This document shows, piece after piece, positions 19,615 through 28,490 of a stretch of DNA of 64,000 bases; position 1 is the stretch's first letter; every line of letters starts with the position of its first letter. Both the position numbers and the translations under genes were made by a program. The stretch spans positions 3,939,001 to 4,003,000 of the forward strand of contig NZ_AP024849.1 of the NCBI RefSeq assembly GCF_019977655.1. Direction: 5' to 3'. The DNA is from Clostridium gelidum. Its GTDB lineage: Bacteria; Bacillota; Clostridia; Clostridiales; Clostridiaceae. The notes beneath the pieces are model-generated. The model saw only the letters and a program-made list of their open reading frames with translations. It was not told where the DNA came from and ran no database searches.

Positions 19615-20586
19615 TTATTCCTCATCAAGCATTTGTATTTGATGTAAATAATTAAACATATTAATGTAATAATCTGCTTTTTTCTGAATACTATAAACAA
19701 TTTGTTCTAATTGCTGATTTTCTGATTTTGATTTATCTACTAAATTATTTAAATTAGTAGATATTTCTTTTATACCATTTAAATTTTCTTTTTGAGATTT
19801 TTGAACCTCTTGTACATTTTCATTTACTTCTGATTCTGCTTCAATTATATCCTCTAAACTAGAAGATGATTTTTCAATAATATTGGTTGTTTTATTTATA
19901 ACCGAAGTTCCTTCATTGGATTTATCAGATAATTGATCCATTGAAAATGTCAAACTTTTTAGAGAATCAATAATATCTTTTGCATTCTTTTGAGTATCAA
20001 CTGAAAGTTTTTTTATTTCATTTGCAACTACTGAAAAACCTCGCCCTGACTCCCCTGCTCGTGCAGCTTCTATTGATGCATTTAATGATAATAAATTTGT
20101 TTGACCAGCAATTCCAGTTATAATAGTAGCAAAGTCTTGAATGCTATTATATTGTAATTGAATATTAGAAATTAGTTGAATAAATTCATCAAATACTGTT
20201 GAAACTGTTTTAACTTGTTTTATTAAATCGCCAAAATCTGTTTGAGCCGTATGAATTTGTGTTTGAGACTTGTTAAGGCTTGAAAAAACTTCCACCAGTA
20301 AATTTTCAGTCTTATCACTATTTTTAGATAATATTTGTAAATACTCATTAACTTTTTCAGTTTGATTTGTTGTATATTCTGCTCCTTTAAGAAGTTTATC
20401 CAATCCATAAGTTATATTACCCTCTTCATTAATAATAAAATTAGCGTTATTTTTTATTTGAGCTACTAATTCCATAACTTCCTCTATATAAACGAAACAT
20501 TTTACACCATCTTTGGAATAAACAATTTTGCTTCCTTCTGGAATATCTATTTCTTTTGATTTTTCACTATTTATAAATTTAAACAT
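19615..20586 (-). CDS. Soluble methyl-accepting chemotaxis protein
   Basis: A 323-residue cytoplasmic receptor with no membrane helix. The start at 20586 (MFKFINSEK) is 7 bases after AGGAGG; an upstream TTG is in frame but badly spaced. Residues 1-75 form a small N-terminal domain. From about 80 on it is a coiled coil with the conserved tip GIAGQTNLLSLNASIEAARA (about 160-180), which contacts CheW/CheA. It follows the FIST gene by 11 bases, so the two form an operon. The FIST protein probably supplies the sensing part in trans (inference). Confidence 0.88.
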   Translation of the reverse strand: MFKFINSEKSKEIDIPEGSKIVYSKDGVKCFVYIEEVMELVAQIKNNANFIINEEGNITYGLDKLLKGAEYTTNQTEKVNEYLQILSKNSDKTENLLVEVFSSLNKSQTQIHTAQTDFGDLIKQVKTVSTVFDEFIQLISNIQLQYNSIQDFATIITGIAGQTNLLSLNASIEAARAGESGRGFSVVANEIKKLSVDTQKNAKDIIDSLKSLTFSMDQLSDKSNEGTSVINKTTNIIEKSSSSLEDIIEAESEVNENVQEVQKSQKENLNGIKEISTNLNNLVDKSKSENQQLEQIVYSIQKKADYYINMFNYLHQIQMLDEE

Positions 20587-20597
20587 ATACAAGCCTC

Positions 20598-21629
20598 CTA
20601 TTCAATAGCTAACAATACCATAGTTTGATTAACATGCTTATTATAAAACTGTTCTCCATAACTTATAAATCCAGTAATACTTGGACATAATGAAATTAAT
20701 TCATTATCAATTGATTTCCAAATACCTTCTTGTTGAAATTTTAGACTTCGCAATATACAATTTATAGCTAAAACAAAGCTAGGTTTAAATTCTACACTCT
20801 TAATAGTTTTTCTTATCTGCTGAACTGGATCAATTGGTTTCAAAATATCTACAAAGGTATCACTCATCATTTGACAATAAAAAGTAATAGATTTATCTGA
20901 ATTCACTTTCATAGGTGATGCTATATAAATTTCATCTTCATATATTTTTCCTAATGGATTATTCATAAAGTAGTTTGGTAAGTCCTGTTCTCTTATATTT
21001 AAAGCTTTTGCATATTCTGTACTAGCTGGAACTTTATTGAATGTTTTTACTGTTCTGGTTATTAAATCTGAATCTGTTATTAATAAACGTTTTCCAGATG
21101 CTTCATATATATTTTCTCTTATTATTTGAGTTCTTTTATTCATATTGAAAAAAAGAACAACACTATTAACTTTTTTATTACCAATGAAAATAAATGTCTC
21201 TTTGAACTTAAGATTATCTCCTGCACTTCCACCAATTATTTTAAAGTTATTATCAGTAAAATAAAAACTTGTAACAACACTTTCTTCTGTACCATTCAAC
21301 CCATCACATAAGAGAAATGCAAATGCATTCTTATTTCCTCGAACCTTGTTATAAGCTTGTTTCAAATTTTTAATATTTTTTATTGGTGGATTGGGTATTT
21401 CAACAATTTCTGCCTGATCTAAATCAAACTCAAATCCTGAAATAATACCATCTTTATAACCATTTCTACTATATTCACCAGCCGTAGAGCAAAGTATTAC
21501 ATTAGATGATATCTGTTTAGACAATTCTAAAGTCGTTTCAGCTCCTGAAAATATAACAAATCCCTTATCTGAATTATTCTTTGTGTAATTAAATACCTCT
21601 GCAACATTTGAAAATACAAAATCTTTCAT
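20598..21629 (-). CDS. FIST-domain sensory protein
   Basis: A 343-residue protein with an N-terminal FIST domain (about 20-210, including CDGLNGTEESVVTSFYF and IIGGSAGDNLKFKETFIF) and a FIST_C domain (about 215-340, including SPSITGFISYGEQFYN). FIST domains are predicted to bind small ligands such as amino acids. The start at 21629 has AGGAG 9 bases upstream; an earlier in-frame ATG touches that site and is unlikely. It is first gene of a two-gene operon with a soluble chemotaxis receptor, which suggests a split cytoplasmic sensor for motility. Confidence 0.85.
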   Translation of the reverse strand: MKDFVFSNVAEVFNYTKNNSDKGFVIFSGAETTLELSKQISSNVILCSTAGEYSRNGYKDGIISGFEFDLDQAEIVEIPNPPIKNIKNLKQAYNKVRGNKNAFAFLLCDGLNGTEESVVTSFYFTDNNFKIIGGSAGDNLKFKETFIFIGNKKVNSVVLFFNMNKRTQIIRENIYEASGKRLLITDSDLITRTVKTFNKVPASTEYAKALNIREQDLPNYFMNNPLGKIYEDEIYIASPMKVNSDKSITFYCQMMSDTFVDILKPIDPVQQIRKTIKSVEFKPSFVLAINCILRSLKFQQEGIWKSIDNELISLCPSITGFISYGEQFYNKHVNQTMVLLAIE

Positions 21630-21870
21630 AAATATCATCTCCTACATCTGAACATTTTAACAAAATAAGAAATTTCGTTAAATTTAATATAAGTATATCT
21701 AACTTTGTTATAATATACAATCTATTTGTCAGAGTATTACAAACATTCTGTTTTTTCCCCTTTCAATTTTCTGAATCATCTCCTAAAAATGCTTTTCTTA
21801 ATGCTCAATTAAGTGGTATATTATAATATGAATTTAATTAAAAAATTAATGAACATAAGAGGTAATTTAC

Positions 21871-23028
21871 ATGAAAACAACGGAACCCAATTATTATAAA
21901 GATTTTAAATGTGTAGGCTCAAAATGTACCGATACCTGTTGTGCTGGGTGGGAAATCGTAATTGATGAGGAAACACATGCGCATTATAAAACTGTATCTG
22001 GTGAATTTGGTAAAAGATTAAAATCTAACTTAACATTATATGAAGATGGTGAACCTGGTTTTGTATTACAAAATGATAATTGTCCATTTTTAAATAATAA
22101 CCTTTGTGACATCTATACTGAACTTGGAGAAGATTGTCTTTGTTATACATGCAAGACATACCCAAGGTTCGAAGAGGAATATGGTAGTTTACGTGAAATA
22201 GGAATATCTTTATCTTGTCCTGAGGCTGCAAGATTAATTCTTCTAGATTCTAAACCAGTAACTTTTGAAGTTTCAGAAGATGATGAAATGGTAGGCACAT
22301 ATGATGATATAAGTTTTGATCTTTTTATACAGATAAAATCATCTAGAAAAATAGCCTTAGATATATTGCAAAATCGTTCTATAAGTTTAAATCATAGACT
22401 TGCACTACTTGTTAATTTTGCTCACGATATTCAAGAAGAAATAAATGAAAATAAATTATCAAAAATTGCTGATATAAGAAATAAATATTCTCAGGAAAAC
22501 TATCAAAAAGATCTAATTAATATATTGGATCACTATAAAATTAAACAAAATCATAAGTATGATAACATGCTTAAATGTATGAATATGTACAAAAACCTTA
22601 ATCCTATTAATGATAACTGGCCAAAAATAATAGAACATGCTATTAGCTGTTTTCATAAAACAGATGATATTGCTTTTTATCAAAAACAATATGATGATTT
22701 TAATGAATATTATAAAAATAAAACCTATGAATATGAACATTTAATGGTATATTTTATATACCAATATTTTATGAAATCTATTTTTGATGAAGAATTATAT
22801 TCTAAAGTTACATTAGCTGTCATGAGTTATCTTATTATTAAAGAATTAGATGTGGTAAGATGGATTGATAATAAATATAATTTTGACATAAATGATCAGA
22901 TAGATATAATGCATATGTATTCTAGAGAAATAGAAAATTCAGAAAAAACTCTTTATGATCTTGAGGAAATGTTTAATACCAATAAACTATTTGATTTAGA
23001 ACAGCTACTTATTTTAATAATGAATTAG
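21871..23028 (+). CDS. fliB: Flagellin lysine-N-methylase
   Basis: A 385-residue FliB family protein. The N-terminus carries the cysteine-rich signature CVGSKCTDTCCAGWEI (about 12-28), followed by CPFLNNNLCDIYTELGEDC, CYTCKTYPRF and LSCPEAAR. These cysteines probably bind an iron-sulphur cluster (family knowledge). FliB methylates surface lysines of flagellin. The C-terminal half is helical and poorly conserved. No flagellin gene is in view. It stands alone, divergent from the FIST operon, and is closed by a strong terminator. Confidence 0.92.
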   Translation: MKTTEPNYYKDFKCVGSKCTDTCCAGWEIVIDEETHAHYKTVSGEFGKRLKSNLTLYEDGEPGFVLQNDNCPFLNNNLCDIYTELGEDCLCYTCKTYPRFEEEYGSLREIGISLSCPEAARLILLDSKPVTFEVSEDDEMVGTYDDISFDLFIQIKSSRKIALDILQNRSISLNHRLALLVNFAHDIQEEINENKLSKIADIRNKYSQENYQKDLINILDHYKIKQNHKYDNMLKCMNMYKNLNPINDNWPKIIEHAISCFHKTDDIAFYQKQYDDFNEYYKNKTYEYEHLMVYFIYQYFMKSIFDEELYSKVTLAVMSYLIIKELDVVRWIDNKYNFDINDQIDIMHMYSREIENSEKTLYDLEEMFNTNKLFDLEQLLILIMN

Positions 23029-23033
23029 AAATA

Positions 23034-23079
23034 GGACCATAGATAGTTTGGGCTTTTACACAAAACTATCTATGGTCCC
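23034..23079 (+). terminator. Intrinsic terminator after fliB
   Basis: GGACCATAGATAGTTT pairs perfectly with AAACTATCTATGGTCC across a 13-base loop, 5 bases past the fliB stop. The T-tract after it is short. Confidence 0.75.
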
Positions 23080-23230
23080 TTATATCTTACTATTTTACTC
23101 TAGTATCATTTGTGTCTAGTTTATAACCATCTATTGTTTTACATTTTGATTCACCTTATGATTTGTTTATTAAGCAAAAAAATAAGGCTAAGGAGTAACA
23201 AAACTCCTCAACCTATATACTATCAGAATA

Positions 23231-23490
23231 CTATTTAACAGCCTTTAAGGTAGCTATATCTACCCAATTATTGCTGTTGCCACTTCTACTCTTGATAAAT
23301 CCTTTTTAATTCCAGTAACATCACCTTGAACCTTAGCAACATCATTTATAATTTTATCATGCTCTGCTTTATTTACTTCTGATGAATGTTCTAATGCTTT
23401 AAGTATTTGTGTATTCTCCGTTACTTGTACTTTTAATTCTTTGATGTCTTTTTGCATATCTTTTAATATTTCTAAAATTTCATTATCCAT
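23231..23490 (-). CDS. Small coiled-coil protein, C-terminus probably frameshifted
   Basis: The open frame from 23490 gives 76 residues ending ATAIIG and a stop at 23260. It is a charged coiled coil (MDNEILEILKDMQKDIKELK, then heptads to about 70) of a type common in clostridia; function unknown. If one base is restored near 23275, the tail reads NNWVDIATLKAVK and stops at 23231. This fits the usual ending of such proteins better than the present stop. A single-base deletion (mutation or sequencing error) is therefore likely. The start is preceded by a GTGAGGTGA-type ribosome site. Confidence 0.6.
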
Positions 23491-23683
23491 ATAATTTCAC
23501 CTCACATGATTTTACTGAGTAAATTTATTATAACATAGAAATATATTCGATGTTATGCTTATTTTAATACATACAAAAAAGATACATACTTTAGCAAATC
23601 GTATTTATAAAAGCTTTGTTTACTAACTAAAGTCGACTGTCTTAGCCCAATAGACTTACAAATCGTCTTGAAAAGTCCTACTA

Positions 23684-23830
23684 TCACTTCTCAATTAGAC
23701 TATTATCAAACAAAACCTTCAAAGAAAAACTCCTAATAGTATTCCCAAAACTTAATGTTATTTTAGCTTCCTTAAGTTCTTCTATTTCACCAATACCATA
23801 CCACAGGCATATCATTTAATTTCTTCTTCA
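23684..23830 (-). pseudogene. Degraded duplicate of the helicase C-terminal fragment
   Basis: This stretch is closely similar (most bases identical) to 24253-24430, which encodes the end of the UvrD-like fragment (ending near SFGNTIRSFSLKVLLDNNLI). It is interrupted at about 23805, where part of the matching text is missing, then resumes with the shared GGCATATCATTTAA. No open frame remains. The stop codon of the 128-residue gene at 23812 lies within the copied segment. Confidence 0.65.
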
Positions 23831-24198
23831 ATTTCAATCTCTTTACATAAAATATCATACATACCATAGTCATCAAAATATAACCTATAATGTTTTACCT
23901 TTTCCACTTCCCCTCCAAAAGCTTCACTGATAGGTCCATTTCGCAATTGCCAAATCTTCAATAAATTACTTTTTATTTTTGAATTATCAATCTCTACCAA
24001 TCCAAAAGTAAAATCCAAAGTATTAATATACTCACATTCGGTATATGTTAAACTATATACTGTTTTGAATTTAATTGAAACTAAATTACTTACCACTTCA
24101 TCTTCGTATAAATATTTAATTATTGCATCAGCATTTTTCATTTCAACATAAAGTTCGTCACATTGGCTTGTTGACTTAGGTAACTGAATTTTTTTCAT
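23812..24198 (-). CDS. Hypothetical 128-residue protein
   Basis: Not recognised. It is an acidic protein with alternating beta and helical segments and no membrane helix or cysteine motif; the C-terminus is very acidic (EIEIEEEIK). AAGGAGG is 7 bases before the ATG, a strong site. It is wedged between two copies of a helicase fragment, and its last codons overlap the left copy, which suggests it arrived with, or split, a tandem duplication. Size and acidity resemble immunity or antirestriction proteins, but nothing specific supports that. Confidence 0.6.
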   Translation of the reverse strand: MKKIQLPKSTSQCDELYVEMKNADAIIKYLYEDEVVSNLVSIKFKTVYSLTYTECEYINTLDFTFGLVEIDNSKIKSNLLKIWQLRNGPISEAFGGEVEKVKHYRLYFDDYGMYDILCKEIEIEEEIK

Positions 24199-24247
24199 GT
24201 TAATCCTCCTTGAATTTTTTTATACTATAGATGAATATTTTATATCT

Positions 24248-24688
24248 CTATACCTTCTCTATCAAATTATTATCAAGCAAAACTTTCAAAGAGAAACTCC
24301 TAATAGTATTACCAAAACTCAATGTTATTTTATCTTCCTTAAGTTCTTCTATCTCCCCAATACCATAAGTCTTATGCGCTACCCTATCTCCCTCTTCATA
24401 ACCAAAAGTCTCCACTGGCATATCATTTAACTTTCCTTCAACAATAAACCTAGAAACATCCTTAAACTGACCTTTCCTATTCCTTGGAGAAAATAAATAG
24501 AGCTCGTCTATTGCTCGCGTTATACCAACATAAAATAATCTTCTTTCCTCTTCTATGTTTTCTTTTATACTAGATGCATGAGGTATTGTTTCTTCTACGC
24601 AATTAATAACATATACATTTTTAAACTCCATGCCTTTCACTCCATGTAACCCTTTATTTTCAATGGTTTGAGCATGATTTAATGCCAT
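24248..24688 (-). pseudogene. C-terminal remnant of a UvrD/PcrA-like DNA helicase
   Basis: The 146-residue frame keeps only helicase motifs V and VI: HGVKGMEFKNVYVINCVEE and EERRLFYVGITRAIDELYLF. A short C-terminal Tudor-like segment (YEEGDRVAHKTYGIGEIEEL) follows. Superfamily 1 helicases are normally 650 residues or more; the Walker A motif and domains 1A/1B/2B are absent and the upstream sequence is non-coding. It cannot be an active helicase. Confidence 0.75.
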
Positions 24689-24785
24689 TTATTGATTGTT
24701 CGTTAATATGAAAGTGATATCGTTCCATTCCTATATATAATTTAATACATTATATATGTATGGAATCGTAATTTCAATAGAAAAA

Positions 24786-24830
24786 AATAAAGAACCTAGC
24801 AAAGTTTATTACACTTTTACTAGATTCTTA
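24786..24830 (-). terminator. Terminator after the 361-residue gene
   Basis: GAACCTAGCAAAGT pairs with ACTTTTACTAGATTC (two mismatches) and runs into TTTATTTTTT on the minus strand. Its arms resemble those of the terminators at 26069 and 26934. Confidence 0.6.
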
Positions 24831-24947
24831 TAAATCTTAAAATCATTCCATATAATTATATTACAATTTATCTATATGCATTAATGTTATAACTACTATA
24901 ATTTTCTGTCAGTAAACAATTAAAATATTTTTGCACATTATTTTGAA

Positions 24948-26033
24948 TTATTCGATTTTATATAATACTTTTTTATAAATCATTTTAGGACATTCATATT
25001 TTTCGTAAAATGAATACCAAACTTCATCTATTTCTTGTGGCAACTCAAATGTTTTTATTAATTCCATAACATTTTCATTAGGATAATATGCCTCATTTGA
25101 TATTATGAGAATCTTTCTTTTATGCATATATTCATCACAATTTTTAAATTTCTCTTGTGTTTGTTTTAAAAATTTTTCTATATTTTCAAAAGCTTTATTT
25201 TTATCATAGCGTAAAACTTCTCTAATTTTTCCCCTTATCATTAATCCATTTTTAATTTCTTCGTCATCTAATTCATTACATACACCAAATGTAAAATTAA
25301 TTTTTCCAATCGCAAAGTCGTAACCTGATTCTATTTTACTTTTGCAAAATTCTAAAAACTGCTTCGACATTAATTTTTCATTTATTACTTCTTTACTTTC
25401 AAAAAACTCTTGGTATAGTTCACCTATTTTACCATCAATGTGAAAATTTGTGTTTATACACTTAATCATTTCATCATAAACACAATTATAGTTTAATGCT
25501 TTTTCATTCTTTCCCCAATCTATATCTGTATCAATGTACAATATACAGCAATTCTCTTCAAAAAAATTAGTTATATTATTATCTAATGAATTGCTTATAC
25601 AGCTTTCTAAGTATCCCGATAACTCTCTAAAACTAGCTTCATTTTTAATTTTGTTACCATCTATATGTAATGATTTTGCTTCTATTAACATTCTATTGTT
25701 GATATTTTTCACATCAACTAATTCCATTTCAGGTTTTCTTTTTATCGGTTTATTTTTTTTCCCTTTTTTATGAACATCTAAACATTTAACCAATGTATAT
25801 TCAGTATTCTCACGTTTATTAATTTCATCAATAAAGTCATATAATTTTGATTTTATTAGTTCACATTCCATATAACTCTTTTCACTGGTAGGACATTTGT
25901 TACATTGATGATAATTAAATTCTCCTTCATAATAGTCATGATATTTATGTTGTTCATGACACGGAAATATTTCAACTAAAATCTTTTCAAATTCTTTCTT
26001 AAATTGTTCAAATTCTTCACAATCAAATTCCAT
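24948..26033 (-). CDS. Hypothetical protein, possible nuclease-like fold
   Basis: A 361-residue protein not assigned to a family. The N-terminal third has a cysteine/histidine cluster (HQCNKCPTSEKSYMEC, about 42-58) that could bind zinc. Around residues 105-125 the pattern E-(L)VDVKN...MLIEAKSL resembles the core E/D...E-x-K of PD-(D/E)XK nucleases, but the fold is not proven. The ribosome site AGGGGGAA is 8 bases before the ATG. It is the leftmost of a run of independently terminated minus-strand genes in the accessory island. Confidence 0.55.
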   Translation of the reverse strand: MEFDCEEFEQFKKEFEKILVEIFPCHEQHKYHDYYEGEFNYHQCNKCPTSEKSYMECELIKSKLYDFIDEINKRENTEYTLVKCLDVHKKGKKNKPIKRKPEMELVDVKNINNRMLIEAKSLHIDGNKIKNEASFRELSGYLESCISNSLDNNITNFFEENCCILYIDTDIDWGKNEKALNYNCVYDEMIKCINTNFHIDGKIGELYQEFFESKEVINEKLMSKQFLEFCKSKIESGYDFAIGKINFTFGVCNELDDEEIKNGLMIRGKIREVLRYDKNKAFENIEKFLKQTQEKFKNCDEYMHKRKILIISNEAYYPNENVMELIKTFELPQEIDEVWYSFYEKYECPKMIYKKVLYKIE

Positions 26034-26068
26034 TCCAATTCCCCCTACAATAAAATATTCTAATTTTC

Positions 26069-26103
26069 AAAAAAACTTAGTGAAGTTTTGCTTACACTAA
26101 GTT
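26069..26103 (-). terminator. Terminator after the DUF1508-like gene
   Basis: AACTTAGTG pairs perfectly with CACTAAGTT (26074-26103); on the minus strand it runs into TTTTTTT. Confidence 0.8.
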
Positions 26104-26122
26104 CTTTTTTATAAACTGTTTA

Positions 26123-26278
26123 TTAACCAGTATAACCAAATCTTTCAGCGTTGCTAATACAATCAGATTTATTTACATATCCTTGAGAAGAAGATCCAAC
26201 TATTTTTCCATTAGAAGCTGTCGTTCTCCATCTCCATTCTCCAACAGAATCTTTATAAATTTCCCATTTATCGTCCAT
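26123..26278 (-). CDS. DUF1508 (YegP-like) small protein
   Basis: A 51-residue protein. The start at 26278 is 7 bases after GGGAGG; the longer in-frame start at 26308 lacks a site. The sequence WEIYKDSVGEWRWRTTASNG followed by KIVGSSSQGYVNKSDC matches the single YegP/DUF1508 repeat (W-x-x-Y-x-D-x-x-GEWRWR...GKIV-x-SS-x-GY). Members are one- or two-repeat proteins of unknown role. It is flanked by its own terminator. Confidence 0.75.
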   Translation of the reverse strand: MDDKWEIYKDSVGEWRWRTTASNGKIVGSSSQGYVNKSDCISNAERFGYTG

Positions 26279-26370
26279 AAGTACACCTCCCAACATTTTT
26301 ATTTTCAATTATATTTTATCATATATGCTAATTTATTACAAAATATTGTTTGATATTAGCGAAAAAAATA

Positions 26371-26403
26371 AGGCAAGAATATATTTCTATACTCTTGCCT
26401 AAA
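26371..26403 (-). terminator. Terminator after the 123-residue gene
   Basis: AGGCAAGA pairs with TCTTGCCT (26371-26400) and runs into TATTTTTTT on the minus strand. Confidence 0.8.
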
Positions 26404-26424
26404 ATAAAAAAAATTATAGAATTT

Positions 26425-26796
26425 CTAATTAGCCTCACGTCTATTTTCGATTCTTTCAAGTTTTTTTAATAACTTTAATTTTGCCTCAAGTTCCTCTATA
26501 CTATCATCTTTATGTAATATTATTGAATCTTTTAATGTTAAAAACTTAGAATCTTTCTCTTTAAATCTCTTAAACACTCTTTCAATTATACTTGCTAAAA
26601 CTACTAAATCACTAACGCTTAAATTAGATAATACTAGTTGAATAAAGTTACCAAAGTTTGTGATTTGATCTCTTTTTTGAAATCTATGTCTATTGTCATA
26701 TATTGGTAGATTGTTTTTAATACATTCTGCATAAAAATAATTTTCAATTTCTCTATCTCCACTATTTCCATTAAGTCCTATAAAATTTGTTTCCAT
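26425..26796 (-). CDS. Hypothetical 123-residue protein
   Basis: Not recognised. The middle (about 48-72, FGNFIQLVLSNLSVSDLVVL) is hydrophobic and probably helical. The C-terminal 35 residues are a charged coiled coil (SIEELEAKLKLLKKLERIEN). A strong AAGGAGG site precedes the ATG. It sits alone between terminators in the accessory island. It could be a small effector-partner protein, but there is no direct support. Confidence 0.6.
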   Translation of the reverse strand: METNFIGLNGNSGDREIENYFYAECIKNNLPIYDNRHRFQKRDQITNFGNFIQLVLSNLSVSDLVVLASIIERVFKRFKEKDSKFLTLKDSIILHKDDSIEELEAKLKLLKKLERIENRREAN

Positions 26797-26933
26797 TTTT
26801 CTCCTCCTTGTACTCGTATAATCTATAATTATTACTTTTCGAATATATAATTATTATACCATATGTAGCACACAACAATATACGCTTCCACAATATGCTG
26901 TATAATTTTTATTTCGACAAATCTTTTGATTCT

Positions 26934-26974
26934 AAAAAAGAACCTAGCAAAACTTTTATACTTTTGCTAAGTTC
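26934..26974 (-). terminator. Terminator after the multi-span membrane protein gene
   Basis: GAACCTAGCAAAA pairs with TTTTGCTAAGTTC (26940-26974) with one mismatch and runs into TTTTTT on the minus strand. Confidence 0.8.
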
Positions 26975-26988
26975 ATCTAAATTTTTAA

Positions 26989-28194
26989 TTAAATCTTCAA
27001 TCCATATGTTTTTCTTACCAATTTCATTTTATGTTTATCTCCACCATAATAACAAAATCTCTTTTCAAAAATTTCAATATCTTTGTCATTGATAGCAGTG
27101 TTATTTTTACTTCTATTCTCGCATATTTCGAATATTTTATAGAATGCTAAATTTGATTTTTTAGTATTTTTATTCTTTACAAATTCTATTACTAAAGTAG
27201 ATATTAATATTGCAATAGTATATGGTAAAAATAAAATATAACCTAAATTGGTTATTTCAGTTTTACTATAGTTCAGTATAAAGTTTTTAAGTCCTTCTGA
27301 TGTATCTTCGCCGAATTTCTGATACATTAACAGTGGATTATCTTTAATTTCATTAGCAAATTCTTGTATATAAGGATAAATTGCATTTCCATAAAAATAT
27401 ATTGCTATTCCCCCTATAACAATAATAGTACTTACTATTTTAAATGCAAATGCTAATTTATCCAGTTGATATGCTGGCACACTCATAATAAATATTACAT
27501 ATAATAGTATTGAAACTATCGTTGATATAACTGTTATTATAATAATCTCAGTACTATATTCTTTTATAAAATAACTAAACAACATAATTTTTTTGTAATC
27601 AAATATTTTCAAAAAATCTTCTAATGGTCTGTTATCTGATCTTGATGTATTTATTAGATTTAATATATTTGTTATTCCTACTAATATTAAACCAAATCCC
27701 ATTAATACAATAAAAGTTCCTTGTATAGTTGCTAGAAATACAGTTATAGTTTTACAACTCACATTAAGTTTATGAGTATAAATTGAAAAACTTGCCGCTC
27801 CCAAGTATATAATAACAAAAAATATTATTCCCAAAATACCATTAAACATATCCTTAGAACAACCAAAAAATGAAATCGCAAATAAAATGTATATTATAAT
27901 AGCAACAAAATCTCCTAATTGATAGCTTCTTGCTAACCTGTCTTCTTTTTGGATTTCATCATTAATCTTGTAATAATCTAGATTAATTAACTTTTTTAGT
28001 CTAAAGCCTATTCTTAATGAAAGTATTATACAAAACAGTATCAACAATATTTCGCTTAATATTTTGCTTTTTATCAAAGTCATAGATATAAATAATATAA
28101 CAACCATAATATAAGATATCCCTGCACTGTTTGTCCGAATTATCCACTTATTAAAAAATTGATTTTGTATTAATTCCTCTATTTTCTTAATCAT
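26989..28194 (-). CDS. Multi-span membrane protein of unknown function
   Basis: A 401-residue protein. The start at 28194 (MIKKIEELIQ) has GAGGAG 10 bases upstream; the in-frame start at 28251 lacks a site. About nine to ten hydrophobic segments cover residues 25 to 350, including a pair near the middle separated by a soluble loop, and the C-terminus is a basic cytoplasmic tail. No transporter motif is recognised. It lies in the run of accessory genes next to the DUF4209 gene, though separated by about 300 bases. Confidence 0.65.
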   Translation of the reverse strand: MIKKIEELIQNQFFNKWIIRTNSAGISYIMVVILFISMTLIKSKILSEILLILFCIILSLRIGFRLKKLINLDYYKINDEIQKEDRLARSYQLGDFVAIIIYILFAISFFGCSKDMFNGILGIIFFVIIYLGAASFSIYTHKLNVSCKTITVFLATIQGTFIVLMGFGLILVGITNILNLINTSRSDNRPLEDFLKIFDYKKIMLFSYFIKEYSTEIIIITVISTIVSILLYVIFIMSVPAYQLDKLAFAFKIVSTIIVIGGIAIYFYGNAIYPYIQEFANEIKDNPLLMYQKFGEDTSEGLKNFILNYSKTEITNLGYILFLPYTIAILISTLVIEFVKNKNTKKSNLAFYKIFEICENRSKNNTAINDKDIEIFEKRFCYYGGDKHKMKLVRKTYGLKI

Positions 28195-28490
28195 AAATCT
28201 TATCTCCTCATAATAATAATACCATAATATTCCTATAATGATTAATAACATATCTTACAATGTTTATATTTACTATTTCATTACTAACTCCTGCCTTGAT
28301 TTTTTATTTAACAGTAGCCTTCTATATTTTCCTTCACATTTCAATCAATAATAGCAATTATCGGTAAGTTTTTTGTAAAAAAAGAAAAGGCCTTATCCCT
28401 CTTCAATATCTTAGTTGTGTTATAAAATTAAACTTTTATTAAATAAGTAAACAAGCTATTTTCTCTTGCAATTAATGGTATAATATGTAA

